Below, piece after piece: positions 15,019-22,805 of a DNA stretch of 39,038 nucleotides. Every line of letters begins with the position of its first letter. The first letter of the stretch is position 1. The notes under the pieces were generated by a model, which saw nothing but the letters and a program-made list of their open reading frames with translations, had not been told where the DNA came from and did no database searches. This DNA is from Natronohydrobacter sp. Its GTDB lineage: Bacteria; Pseudomonadota; Alphaproteobacteria; Rhodobacterales; Rhodobacteraceae. Where the stretch lies: assembly GCA_020832555.1 (NCBI GenBank), contig JAFIEM010000023.1, positions 1 through 39,038 of the forward strand. The letters are read 5' to 3'. The translations under genes were made by a program, and so were the position numbers.

Positions 15019-17830
15019 CTGGTGCTGCCCGTTCGGACTGCCTGCGCTCTCTCCAGGGGGCAAAGGGCAAGATGACAGTGCAGCGAATTCGCGGAAAGAC
15101 GAGAAGGATCGGATGTCGGTCGGGTGTGTTGCGACGCTGATGTGCAGCTTGTGTCTGAACCATTGCGGGACAGATGCAGGATGCGGAAAGGCAATGTGAC
15201 GCATGAGTAACGATGAAAGGAGTTTGAGACTGTTTGTGACGTGAAACCGACTGTCGAAGACCTGCGACCCCCCTTCTAGGGAAAGCAGGCTGTCGAAAGT
15301 CCGGTGCAGCGTCCAAGGCCTACGGACCGAAACCTGTCCGCCTGCAAGGCCCGCGCTCCGATCCGGGGCAAAAGGCATCAGCAGAGCAGGTTTTCCGGGA
15401 CTTCCGTTTTCGCCAATCCCGCATCTTCCCGTGTTGACCTTCGCGTTCTGATCCTGTCAGGGCAAAGAGTGAAGCAATAGAGATGTGTGGCGGAACAAGA
15501 GGTTTCGGGTGTGGTTCTCTGCACGCAAGGGGTGATGTGCACGTCACAAAGCCCCTCATGCAAGCGGAAGCGGCATGTCTGGAAAGTCGAGGATGCGACT
15601 GGACTGACGATAATCGGATTGTTTCCGATGGGAGATGGAAGGATCACTCACCTGGCTGGACCGCGCTGAAGATACGCGATCTCTGAACCCTGACGGGGCA
15701 AGGGGATTACAGTATTCGGAAGTTCGGATCTTGTTCGTGGTGGGCGTGACGTTCATTGGCCTGACAGCAAGCGGCAAGACGTGACGTGATGCGACAAGGA
15801 TGTGTGACAAGGGTGGAAAGCTCCATTCAAGTCCGGACTTGGCGGATCATGCGCTCGGACGGCCCTTCTGGCATGGCAAAAGGATGAAACACTCACCCCG
15901 ACGGGGCTGAATCGACGATTTCCGCAGCTTACCGCCCCCAACAGGGCAGGGCAGGCGCGCGGGACCGGACGTTTGGCCTTGATAGGTGAGCGGATGTTTC
16001 TGACACCACAGACAGCGACCAGGATTCAGGTTGCGGGAGCTATGGGGAAGATCGACGGGGCATGGGCCTCTGAGACCGGACCTGCAGACCCGTTGCACGG
16101 ATCAGGGACACTGTTTCGACAGAGAGGTGACACTCTACGGCCCGATGGGTCGGTTCTGACCAGCCTGCTCCGAAAAGAGGAGGCCTGCGCAATAAAGGGA
16201 CAGAAGATCCAGCCAACTGAGGCCAGATCGAACGTCCCGCACCACTGACAAGGGGTTATGCGTAGAACGGAAGGAACCGGTCCGGATACGGACGGGACTG
16301 GAACGAGAGCAAGGACTGCAAGGGTCGCACATGGGCGCGCGCAAGCGCGAGGGTTCGGTGAAATGCTGAATTCGTCCCCCGCGACTTCGAGATGCAGGAC
16401 AAGCTGTCAACACAGGACCAGTATCGGACGGGCAACCCGCAAAGAGCAGACAAGCCAGCGCAGATCGCGCCAGCAAGACATGCTCGGGGTTGCTCAGACA
16501 AGGCCGCGTGTTGCACTCGAATGAGAAGCAGATACCTGATCGCGACATGGTTCAGCGATGGACTCAGAGGTAAATGGCGCCAACCCGCGTCAATCATCTG
16601 ATCCATGGCGATTGTGACGTGATCCGAAATCGCTTGAGTGGTGAATGAGACGGAAGGCTCGTCTGACAAGACCGGACCAAGGGTTTCAACCGTCTGTCCC
16701 GTCCCGCAAGGGCGGCAGGCACAGGAGACCGAAGGCAAGGCAACGTCAGGGAGAGTGTTTCAACCCGATGCCAGGGCAGAAGGGCGGAAAAGAGGGCATG
16801 GCCCGGCAAGACCAGACGCGATTGGAGGTGAAAGCCCCTGTTGCAAGGACTTGTCGCAGCATTGCACCGATTGACGCCTGATGTCAGGTCAAGGACCGTC
16901 ACGCGCACTGCGCAAGATCTGATCGGAAGATGCTGCATGACCTGCGCCCCCAAAGGGCAAGGGGATCGGTATCCAAGGCAAGGTCTGGCAAGGTGAGTGT
17001 GATGACCGGACACCAAAGGAAACAGGAAGAGGCTCGACAGGAAGGTTGCAGCCTGGACCGGACGGATATTCCGCTTCGGTTTGCACGAGGGGCCAATGTG
17101 ACATGCATGGCACCCCTCGCATGCAGAAACCACCCCGGAACCCCATGTTCCGCCACGCGGCTTGATGCTGACCTTGGACCCCTGGCAGGTGCCGGAACCC
17201 GAGGGCCCAAGCGGAAAGAAGCGAGACTGGTGCGGACGGGATGACCGGAAAGCCCCCTCTGTCGAGGCCCGGATCTTCGGATCGGGGCGCAGGCAAGGCG
17301 GGCAGACAGGTTTCGACCCAAAGGTTGAACGACGCCACACCTGACCAGAGAGGGCCTGTTTTCCCCGCAAGGGTGCGACCGGGTCTTTGACAGTCGGGGA
17401 CGTGGATACAGACAGTCAAGAACGATTGAATTCGGAACTCGTGTGGCATGGCGGCTGGACGTAGCTTGTGTTTGCGCCCGAAAGGGACGGACAGAAGATG
17501 CGGAAAAGCAGACCAGTACACTCGAAAGACAAAAGATCCCGACTGTTGGACAGTGGATCGGCAGCGCCTCGTCGGCCCCCTGTGCCCCCGAAAGGGTGTG
17601 TGGGCGGATCGAGCGAAACGCGCCGGACCCGGACAGCATCGGGATGGTATGGAAAGACTTGTCATGTGCGAAAGCGGCGGATTGCCAGGGGTCAATGTCC
17701 GAAAGGGCAGCGATCACCAAAGGCAAGGCATGCGACGGCGACATGGAATGGCAAGAAGGGAAAGGGGCCCGCGGGCCTCCAACCTTTTCAAGCCTCTGTC
17801 AGAATCATCATCGGGTCACTGCGACTCCTG
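15019..17830 (+). ncRNA. candidate giant structured non-coding RNA (about 2.8 kb)
   Basis: No gene in either strand survives inspection across these 2.8 kb. The + strand carries 23 GCAAG and 17 GAAAG by my hand count, against no CTTGC or CTTTC. That is the skew expected from GNRA loops in an RNA read from this strand. Perfect short hairpins recur, for example CGCGC-GCAA-GCGCG (16336-16349), CCC-GCAA-GGG (16703-16712), CCC-GAAA-GGG (17477-17486 and 17587-17596), GATC-TTCG-GATC (17272-17283), CGGAAC-CCCAT-GTTCCG (17136-17152), AGACG-loop-CGTCT (16648-16664) and a nested stem at 15261-15289. A longer helix pairs 17082-17092 with 17113-17125 across a 2-nt bulge. Purines were 36, 42 and 39 of 60 in three lines counted. 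Ends and promoter are not defined. I do not recognise RNase P, tmRNA, rRNA or a group II intron. Several RNAs in tandem are possible. Confidence 0.5.
17761..17788 (+). terminator. possible 3' hairpin of the RNA-like region
   Basis: AAAGG (17761-17765) can pair with CCTTT (17783-17787) around the 12-nt palindrome GGCCCGCGGGCC (17766-17777), and TTTT follows. It may end the putative RNA about 115 bp before the photolyase-family gene. Confidence 0.35.
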
Positions 17831-17901
17831 CCATCCCGGCATGAACATATGACGAACATTCGGGATTGACGCTGCGCGACGGCGGATTATGACTCTCCTT
17901 C

Positions 17902-19425
17902 ATGAGCGCCCCTGTCCTTGTCTGGTTCAAACGCGATCTGCGCCTTGAGGATCACCCGGCCCTGGCCGTTGCCGGGTCGCAGGTGCTGCCCGTCTATATC
18001 ATTGAGCCAGACTATTGGCGCCTGCCCGATATCTCTGCGCGCCAATGGGCCTTTACCTCCGAGGCGCTTGCCAGCCTGCGCACGGAACTTGCAGCGCTTG
18101 GCCAACCCCTGATCACCCGCTGGGGCGAGGCGGTCGCACAGCTTGCGCGGCTCTGTGCGCAGCACGGGGTGACACGTATCCTGAGCCATGAAGAAACCGG
18201 CAATGCCTGGACCTATGCCCGCGACCGGCGCGTGGCGGACTGGGCGCGGGCGAACGGGATCGAGTGGGTGGAACTGCCGCAATCGGGCGTGATCCGGCGG
18301 CTGAAATCCCGCGATGGGTGGCAAGGGGCGCGCAATCGCTTCATGCGCCAGCCTTGCGCGCCTGCACCTGTCGCCCTTGAACCCATCCTGACCACCGATC
18401 TGCCCGAGCGCCTGCCCGATGCCCGCGCGCTGGGTCTGCCCCCCGATCCCTGCCCCCACCGCCAGAATGGCAGCCATGCCAGCGCGCGGCAGGTGCTTGA
18501 CAGTTTCCTGTCCACGCGCGGGGCCAGTTATCGCCGCGCCATGTCCTCGCCACTCAGCGCCGAACGGGCCTGCTCGCGGCTGTCGCCCTATATTGCGCTG
18601 GGGGTATTGTCCGTGCGGCAGGTGGAACATGCGCGCCAGCAGGCGCGTGCCGCGCATGCGGGTGCGCAGGACTGGTCCGAGGCGCTGAACAGTTTCGCCA
18701 AGCGTCTGGCATGGCGCGACCATTTCATCCAGAAACTCGAAGATGAACCCGACATCGAAACCCGCTGCCTGCATCCCGCGCATGAAGGGCTGCGCGGCAC
18801 GGACCCGGCGCGCTTGCAGGCCTGGTGCGCCGGCGAAACCGGTGTGCCCTTCGTCGATGCCTGCATGCGCTATCTGAGCGCGACCGGCTGGCTGAATTTC
18901 CGCATGCGCGCGATGCTGATGTCCTTTGCGTCCTATCATCTGTGGCTGGACTGGCGGCAGACCGGCGCGCATCTGGCGCGGCGCTTCACCGACTATGAGC
19001 CGGGTATCCACTGGAGCCAGTGCCAGATGCAATCGGGCACGACGGGCATCAATACGCTGCGCATCTATAATCCGGTGAAACAGGGCCATGATCAGGACCC
19101 GCAAGGCCGTTTCATCCGCACATGGCTGCCCGAACTGAAAGCAGTGCCGCTGCCCTTTCTGCACCGCCCCTGGGACTGGCCAGAGGCTGAACAGCATCTG
19201 TCAGGGCGCTACCCGGAGCCGATTGTCGATCTTGAGCAGGCGGGCCGCGCCGCCCGCGACCGAATGTGGGGGCTGCGCAAGCTGGCGGGCTTTCAGGCGA
19301 CCTCGCAGCGCATCGCTCATAAACACGCCTCGCGTGCGGGCGACCATGCGCGCAGCAGCGCTGCGGCACAACGCCGGGCAAGACAGGGCAAGGCCCCCCC
19401 GGCGCAACTGAGCTTTGATCTGTGA
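17902..19425 (+). CDS. cryptochrome/photolyase-family flavoprotein
   Basis: 507 residues. The N-terminal antenna-chromophore domain opens with VLVWFKRDLRLEDHPAL. The C-terminal FAD domain shows RLSPYIALGVLSVRQ, FAKRLAWRDHFIQKLEDEP, TGWLNFRMRAMLMSFASY and RIYNPVKQGHDQDP. In class I CPD photolyases the FAD-contacting stretch reads NNGGWQW-x2-STG; here it is IHWSQCQMQSG, a feature of a separate bacterial clade whose activity I cannot name with certainty. Blue-light DNA repair is the family default, and light sensing is the alternative. The C-terminus is a basic Ala/Arg-rich tail. The ATG at 17902 has a poor ribosome-binding site. It directly follows the RNA-like region. Confidence 0.85.
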   Translation: MSAPVLVWFKRDLRLEDHPALAVAGSQVLPVYIIEPDYWRLPDISARQWAFTSEALASLRTELAALGQPLITRWGEAVAQLARLCAQHGVTRILSHEETGNAWTYARDRRVADWARANGIEWVELPQSGVIRRLKSRDGWQGARNRFMRQPCAPAPVALEPILTTDLPERLPDARALGLPPDPCPHRQNGSHASARQVLDSFLSTRGASYRRAMSSPLSAERACSRLSPYIALGVLSVRQVEHARQQARAAHAGAQDWSEALNSFAKRLAWRDHFIQKLEDEPDIETRCLHPAHEGLRGTDPARLQAWCAGETGVPFVDACMRYLSATGWLNFRMRAMLMSFASYHLWLDWRQTGAHLARRFTDYEPGIHWSQCQMQSGTTGINTLRIYNPVKQGHDQDPQGRFIRTWLPELKAVPLPFLHRPWDWPEAEQHLSGRYPEPIVDLEQAGRAARDRMWGLRKLAGFQATSQRIAHKHASRAGDHARSSAAAQRRARQGKAPPAQLSFDL

Positions 19426-19455
19426 AATGCCCGCGCGCCATTCGGATCGCGCAGT

Positions 19456-19487
19456 CTGGCCTGTGAACCGTGACCAGACAGGGCCAG
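19456..19487 (+). terminator. hairpin downstream of the photolyase-family gene
   Basis: CTGGCCTGT (19456-19464) pairs with ACAGGGCCAG (19478-19487), leaving one bulged G. Only a short T-rich tract (CATATTTCC) follows, so this is a moderate terminator candidate 31 bp after the stop. Confidence 0.4.
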
Positions 19488-19506
19488 GATCATATTTCCC
19501 CAATGA

Positions 19507-19549
19507 TTAACATGGCTCTAACGCAGCACTAACAGCCTCTGTTGTTAAC
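19507..19549. promoter_or_regulatory. TTAAC/CTAAC array, CtrA-box-like
   Basis: TTAAC (19507), CTAAC (19518) and CTAAC (19529) recur every 11 bp, and another TTAAC starts at 19545. CtrA, the alphaproteobacterial cell-cycle/motility regulator, binds TTAA-N7-TTAA, which the first pair nearly matches. The same motif recurs at 20905-20934. Confidence 0.45.
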
Positions 19550-19558
19550 ATAAGTTAT

Positions 19559-19803
19559 CGCGACAGATCGAGTCGCGGTGGTTTTCAATCCTGCCCCGCG
19601 ACCCCGGTCAAACAGGCAGGAAAGAAGACATCTGAATTAGAACTGAAACTTTTGCCTGTCTGCGGCGGTATTGGCCGCAAGGGACAAGGATAGAGCATAG
19701 CAATCCCGCGCCCGAACGCTCCCTGGGTCAGCGGGTGTTGAATTTCATCACCTAAAAATTTTCACTACCCGTGCCCCTGTCCTTCCGGACAGGGGCATTT
19801 TTT
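19559..19803 (+). ncRNA. candidate small RNA ending in an intrinsic terminator
   Basis: A strong terminator with no gene closer than 345 bp upstream implies a transcript starting in this gap. Predicted elements are CGCGAC-loop-GTCGCG (19559-19577) and a 10-bp stem with a 3-nt bulge at 19657-19686 (TGTC TGCGGC, loop, GCCGCA, bulge, GACA). The terminator closes it. The 5' end is unknown and may be nearer 19600. The TTAAC array lies just upstream and may control it. It does not resemble 6S, tmRNA or signal recognition particle RNA to my eye. Confidence 0.5.
19772..19803 (+). terminator. intrinsic terminator
   Basis: TGCCCCTGTCC (19772-19782) pairs perfectly with GGACAGGGGCA (19787-19797) around a TTCC loop, followed by TTTTTT. 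It marks the 3' end of a + strand transcript that has no protein gene. Confidence 0.93.
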
Positions 19804-19893
19804 CACCGCGCCCTGCAGGATTTCCCCGGACCGCAAAAGAAAAACCTGCCCTTTCACGGGGCAGGCTCCGGTGTTCTGAACGGGTGCAGCAGG

Positions 19894-20250
19894 TCAGCCT
19901 GATGCAAGCGCGATCCCGGCCACGACACAGCCTGCGCCAAGAATGCGCCGCATATCCACCACCTCGCCCATCATGGCCCCGGCCGCCAGAATCATGATCG
20001 TTTCAACCCCGATGATCGTGACATAGACAACCGTCATGTCTGCTCGGCGCAAGAGGAATACTTCCGTCACGATCACCAGCAGAAAGCCAGCGATGATCAG
20101 CACGGCGGCCAGCGAATAGCTGCGATCCGCTGCAAGTTTCAGACCGACAGTCGCCACTGTATAGCCAAGCGCGGCAAGAACCAGAATGACGATCCAGCGC
20201 AGGATGTGCGGGTTCGAGGCGATTTCGGGAAGCGTTGTATCAGCGGGCAT
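19894..20250 (-). CDS. small four-helix membrane protein, SMR/EamA-like
   Basis: 118 residues from the ATG at 20250 (MPADTTLPEIASNPHILR). Four hydrophobic helices are evident: around IVILVLAALGYTVATVGLKLA, LAAVLIIAGFLLVIVTEVFLL, VVYVTIIGVETIMILAAGAM and ILGAGCVVAGIALA. Size and topology match small multidrug resistance/DMT half-transporters, including an internal Glu in helix 3 and a conserved Gly pattern in helix 4. The membrane Glu of classic EmrE helix 1 is absent, so drug export is not assured. The frame stays open upstream, but the extra sequence is not protein-like. The ribosome-binding site is weak. Confidence 0.75.
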   Translation of the reverse strand: MPADTTLPEIASNPHILRWIVILVLAALGYTVATVGLKLAADRSYSLAAVLIIAGFLLVIVTEVFLLRRADMTVVYVTIIGVETIMILAAGAMMGEVVDMRRILGAGCVVAGIALASG

Positions 20251-20543
20251 TTTGAGCACTTTCACAATTGGTCCGGGAAGGGAATCTCTGTCTTTCAAAT
20301 TTCGGTCTGGCGGTCTTTCAGGCGACATGGCGTTCGCCCACCTGTCTGGGCCACCGCAAGGCAGCGCGATGACCCAGACGGCCCGGACTCTGATCAGGCG
20401 CAATGGGAGAAGTGCCTGAGAAGTGTCCGGGCCACTGCGCACCGTCATCGGCCAGGAGTAAAAAGCGCGCAGTGTCCTCGGGGGCAGCGCAGGTGTGACG
20501 CGCTGCAAACCATCCGCAAAGGGGATACTTGAGCCAAACTGTG

Positions 20544-20565
20544 GAAACGGAACCGAAACGGAACC
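20544..20565. repeat. two tandem copies of an 11-bp unit
   Basis: GAAACGGAACC occurs twice back to back (20544-20554 and 20555-20565), followed by a partial GGAAAACC. One unit per helical turn would suit a DNA-binding protein. Confidence 0.75.
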
Positions 20566-20904
20566 GGAAAACCACATCTTTGGCAGATAGCTGTCCACGT
20601 TGCACAGGCAGACAGCCACCGGAACTGACCAGATCGCCCAGCCCTCCGAGAAGCTGCACCGCCGAGTGACAGGGTGCAGCAAGGGTGAGCGCGTTATTGG
20701 AAGGAAGGCAGGCGGACATTCCGGGCTCCGGTCAGTTCTTGAATGAACAAACTGTGCCTGCCGCTACGTTAGGGGCCTGTTAATCTGTCTTACTCGCCGG
20801 GAATAACGCTCTAGCGCGACTTTTTTCTATATTTTGCAAATTGTTAGTCAGAGAATCACCCGGCACAGGGGTTTGCCACAAGCCCGGCAGGCCAGGCGTG
20901 CTGC

Positions 20905-20934
20905 CTAACGGTGGGCTAACGGCTGTTGATTAAC
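20905..20934. promoter_or_regulatory. CTAAC/TTAAC array before the HTH-TPR operon
   Basis: CTAAC at 20905 and 20916 (11 bp apart) and TTAAC at 20930 precede the ATG at 20973. It repeats the motif and the 11-bp spacing of the array at 19507, suggesting shared control, possibly by CtrA. Confidence 0.45.
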
Positions 20935-20972
20935 ACTTAAGATCTGTCAAACTGCCCCGAGGTTCAGACCTG

Positions 20973-22799
20973 ATGTATGTCGAAAAGTTCCCAGTTCCCG
21001 AGTGGCTTAGTGCGGCCACGCAGTATCATTTTGATGACCATTCAGACTGTTTGCAAATTGATCCTCTGGAAACACCCACCATGACTGGAGCACGCTCCGA
21101 AACATCGCAGATCCTGCACCTCTATCTCGCCGGACCGATGCGGGTCACTGATGGCCAAGGGCAGAAACTTGTCATTCGCGGGCGCAAGGCACAGGCGCTT
21201 CTGGCTCTGACGGCCCTTGCGCCGCAGATGCACCGCACGCGCGTCTGGCTGCGCGACAAACTCTGGAGTCAGTCGGACGAGACCCGCTCCTCGACCAGCC
21301 TGCGACAGTCGCTGTTCGAATTGCGCCGTGATCTTGGTCCACAGGCCGAAGACGCCCTTGATATCACTGCCGATACCGTGGGGCTGAACCCGGCCCGCGT
21401 CTGGGTCGATGTGACCGAGGTGCAGCGCGATGCGGCGCTGTTTTCGCGGCTGGGGCTGAGCGAAGAGACCGAACTTCTTGAGGGCTTCGATATCGGCGAC
21501 CCCGAATTCGAGGACTGGCTGCAGGCCGCCCGCTTCGACTGGGCCGACACCGCCGAAGCGCTGGCAGCCGTCCGCCCTGCGCGACTGCTCTTGTCCGAGA
21601 CCGGCCAGACCTCTTCTGCCCGGCTTTGCCTTGCCATGATGCGCGGTGTGGTGCAGGGCGGCGACGAGATGAGCCATCATCTGTCGGATTTCCTGACCGA
21701 ACGGATCGTGGACAATATCCGCGAATTGATGCCGGTGCATGTGATCGACCTGCGCAGCCGCACCGCCGCGATCGAGGATCTGGCCGAAAGCGCCGAAGCA
21801 GAATTCTTCTGCCGGATGCGGGTCTTGTCGATCAGGCAGAATGTGACGCTGACATTCTTTGTCTATCGCTCGTCTCAACTGGCCATCGAGTGGAGCCAGT
21901 CGATCCAGTGCAGTCTGGAGGAATTGCAGCAAGCCGATTCCATGCTCATGCAGGGCTTTGTCGCGCAAAACACCGACCGGCTGGCGAAAACCCTGCTCAG
22001 CCATATCCCGGCGTCCAGCAATGAAACTGTCGCGCTGCGTGCGGGACATACGGCCATGAACCTGCTGTTCCGTCTGGATGATGACGCGCTGGGGCAGGCC
22101 ATGGCGCTGCTCGACAAGGCCGAAGCCGCGAATCTGTCGAACGGGGTGGCGCATTCCCTGACCGCGGGTTTGCGCGCCTATGCCGCGTCATTCGCGGTGG
22201 GCGAGAATCTCGGAAGCCTTGGCCTGGATGAACGCCAGCGGCTGCACCAACTGATCAATACCCAACTGGACAACAACCCGTTCAACGCGATCACACTGGC
22301 CTGTCTGGGCCATGTCATCGGCTATGTGTTTCAGGAACATGATCTTGCAGGCAAGGTGCTGGAGCGCGCAGTCGCGCTGAATCCCTCGCAGGCATTTGCA
22401 TGGGATCACCTTGCGCTGCACAAGCTTTACACGGGCGACTATGACGCCGCCCTGCGCCATGCACAGCGCGCAACGCAGCTTGGGGCATTCAGCCCGATTT
22501 CCTACAGCTATGACACCACGCTTGCCATGGCTGCAACCTTGACGGGCGATTTTGCACGCGCCACCATTGCCGGGCGCAGCGCGCTTCAGAAACAGCCGCG
22601 CTACAAGGCCGCGCTGCGCTATCTGATGGTGGCGCAATCCGCCTCGGGTCAGCGCGCCGCAGCCGAGGAAACGCGCACGCGCCTGTTGCAGCTCGACCCC
22701 GATTTCGCCGACCCCCAAGTGCAGCTGATGCGCTTCGGCCTGAGTGACACGCCCGAATCTCACCCGCTGCTGCGCAATCTCAAACCCCTGATGGAGTGA
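20973..22799 (+). CDS. OmpR-type winged-helix/TPR regulator (SARP-like layout)
   Basis: 608 residues. After a short tail, LYLAGPMRVTDGQGQKLVIR and RGRKAQALLALTAL begin a winged-helix DNA-binding domain, continued by LRDKLWSQSDETRSSTSLRQ and LFELRRDLG, as in SARP/CadC-like regulators. The middle part is an uncharacterised sensor-like region. The C-terminal third (about residues 430-600) is TPR-like: NPFNAITLACLGHVIGY, LNPSQAFAWDHLALHKLYTG, QPRYKAALRYLMVAQSASG. No membrane helix is seen, so it acts in the cytoplasm. GAGG precedes the ATG at 20973; the Met at 21081 is an alternative. It is the first gene of the three-gene operon and probably its activator. Confidence 0.82.
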   Translation: MYVEKFPVPEWLSAATQYHFDDHSDCLQIDPLETPTMTGARSETSQILHLYLAGPMRVTDGQGQKLVIRGRKAQALLALTALAPQMHRTRVWLRDKLWSQSDETRSSTSLRQSLFELRRDLGPQAEDALDITADTVGLNPARVWVDVTEVQRDAALFSRLGLSEETELLEGFDIGDPEFEDWLQAARFDWADTAEALAAVRPARLLLSETGQTSSARLCLAMMRGVVQGGDEMSHHLSDFLTERIVDNIRELMPVHVIDLRSRTAAIEDLAESAEAEFFCRMRVLSIRQNVTLTFFVYRSSQLAIEWSQSIQCSLEELQQADSMLMQGFVAQNTDRLAKTLLSHIPASSNETVALRAGHTAMNLLFRLDDDALGQAMALLDKAEAANLSNGVAHSLTAGLRAYAASFAVGENLGSLGLDERQRLHQLINTQLDNNPFNAITLACLGHVIGYVFQEHDLAGKVLERAVALNPSQAFAWDHLALHKLYTGDYDAALRHAQRATQLGAFSPISYSYDTTLAMAATLTGDFARATIAGRSALQKQPRYKAALRYLMVAQSASGQRAAAEETRTRLLQLDPDFADPQVQLMRFGLSDTPESHPLLRNLKPLME

Positions 22800-22805
22800 T
22801 GTCCG

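Larger units (their letters stand above)
19426..19893. other. 468-bp non-coding interval with RNA and TTAAC elements
   Basis: No protein gene. It contains a hairpin after the photolyase-family gene (19456-19487), a TTAAC/CTAAC array, an RNA candidate and its strong terminator, all listed separately. No ATG occurs between about 19560 and 19770. Confidence 0.7.
20251..20972. other. 722-bp non-coding interval
   Basis: No credible gene. It contains the 11-bp tandem repeat at 20544-20565, an AT-rich stretch around 20820-20860 that probably carries the promoter of the downstream operon, and the CTAAC/TTAAC array. Some of it (CCGCAAGG-type words around 20350 and 20520) resembles the large RNA-like region in style, but hairpins are sparser. 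Confidence 0.6.

Noticed and set aside
16135..17744. Long minus-strand open frames (up to 281 codons) inside the RNA-like block
   Set aside because: They are Ser/Arg/Pro/Cys-rich without motifs or ribosome-binding sites, and overlap each other in different frames. They stay open because the + strand is purine-rich and so rarely spells minus-strand stop codons.
15019..17830. Group II intron, RNase P RNA, rRNA fragment or CRISPR array
   Set aside because: No domain V hairpin or reverse transcriptase, no recognisable RNase P or rRNA core, and no regularly spaced identical repeats.
17887..19197. 436-codon minus-strand frame opposite the photolyase-family gene
   Set aside because: Mirror frame of high-GC coding DNA; no motifs.
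20810..20835. Small CGCT/AGCG stem followed by a T6 run
   Set aside because: A four-base stem with a two-base loop is too weak to call a terminator.
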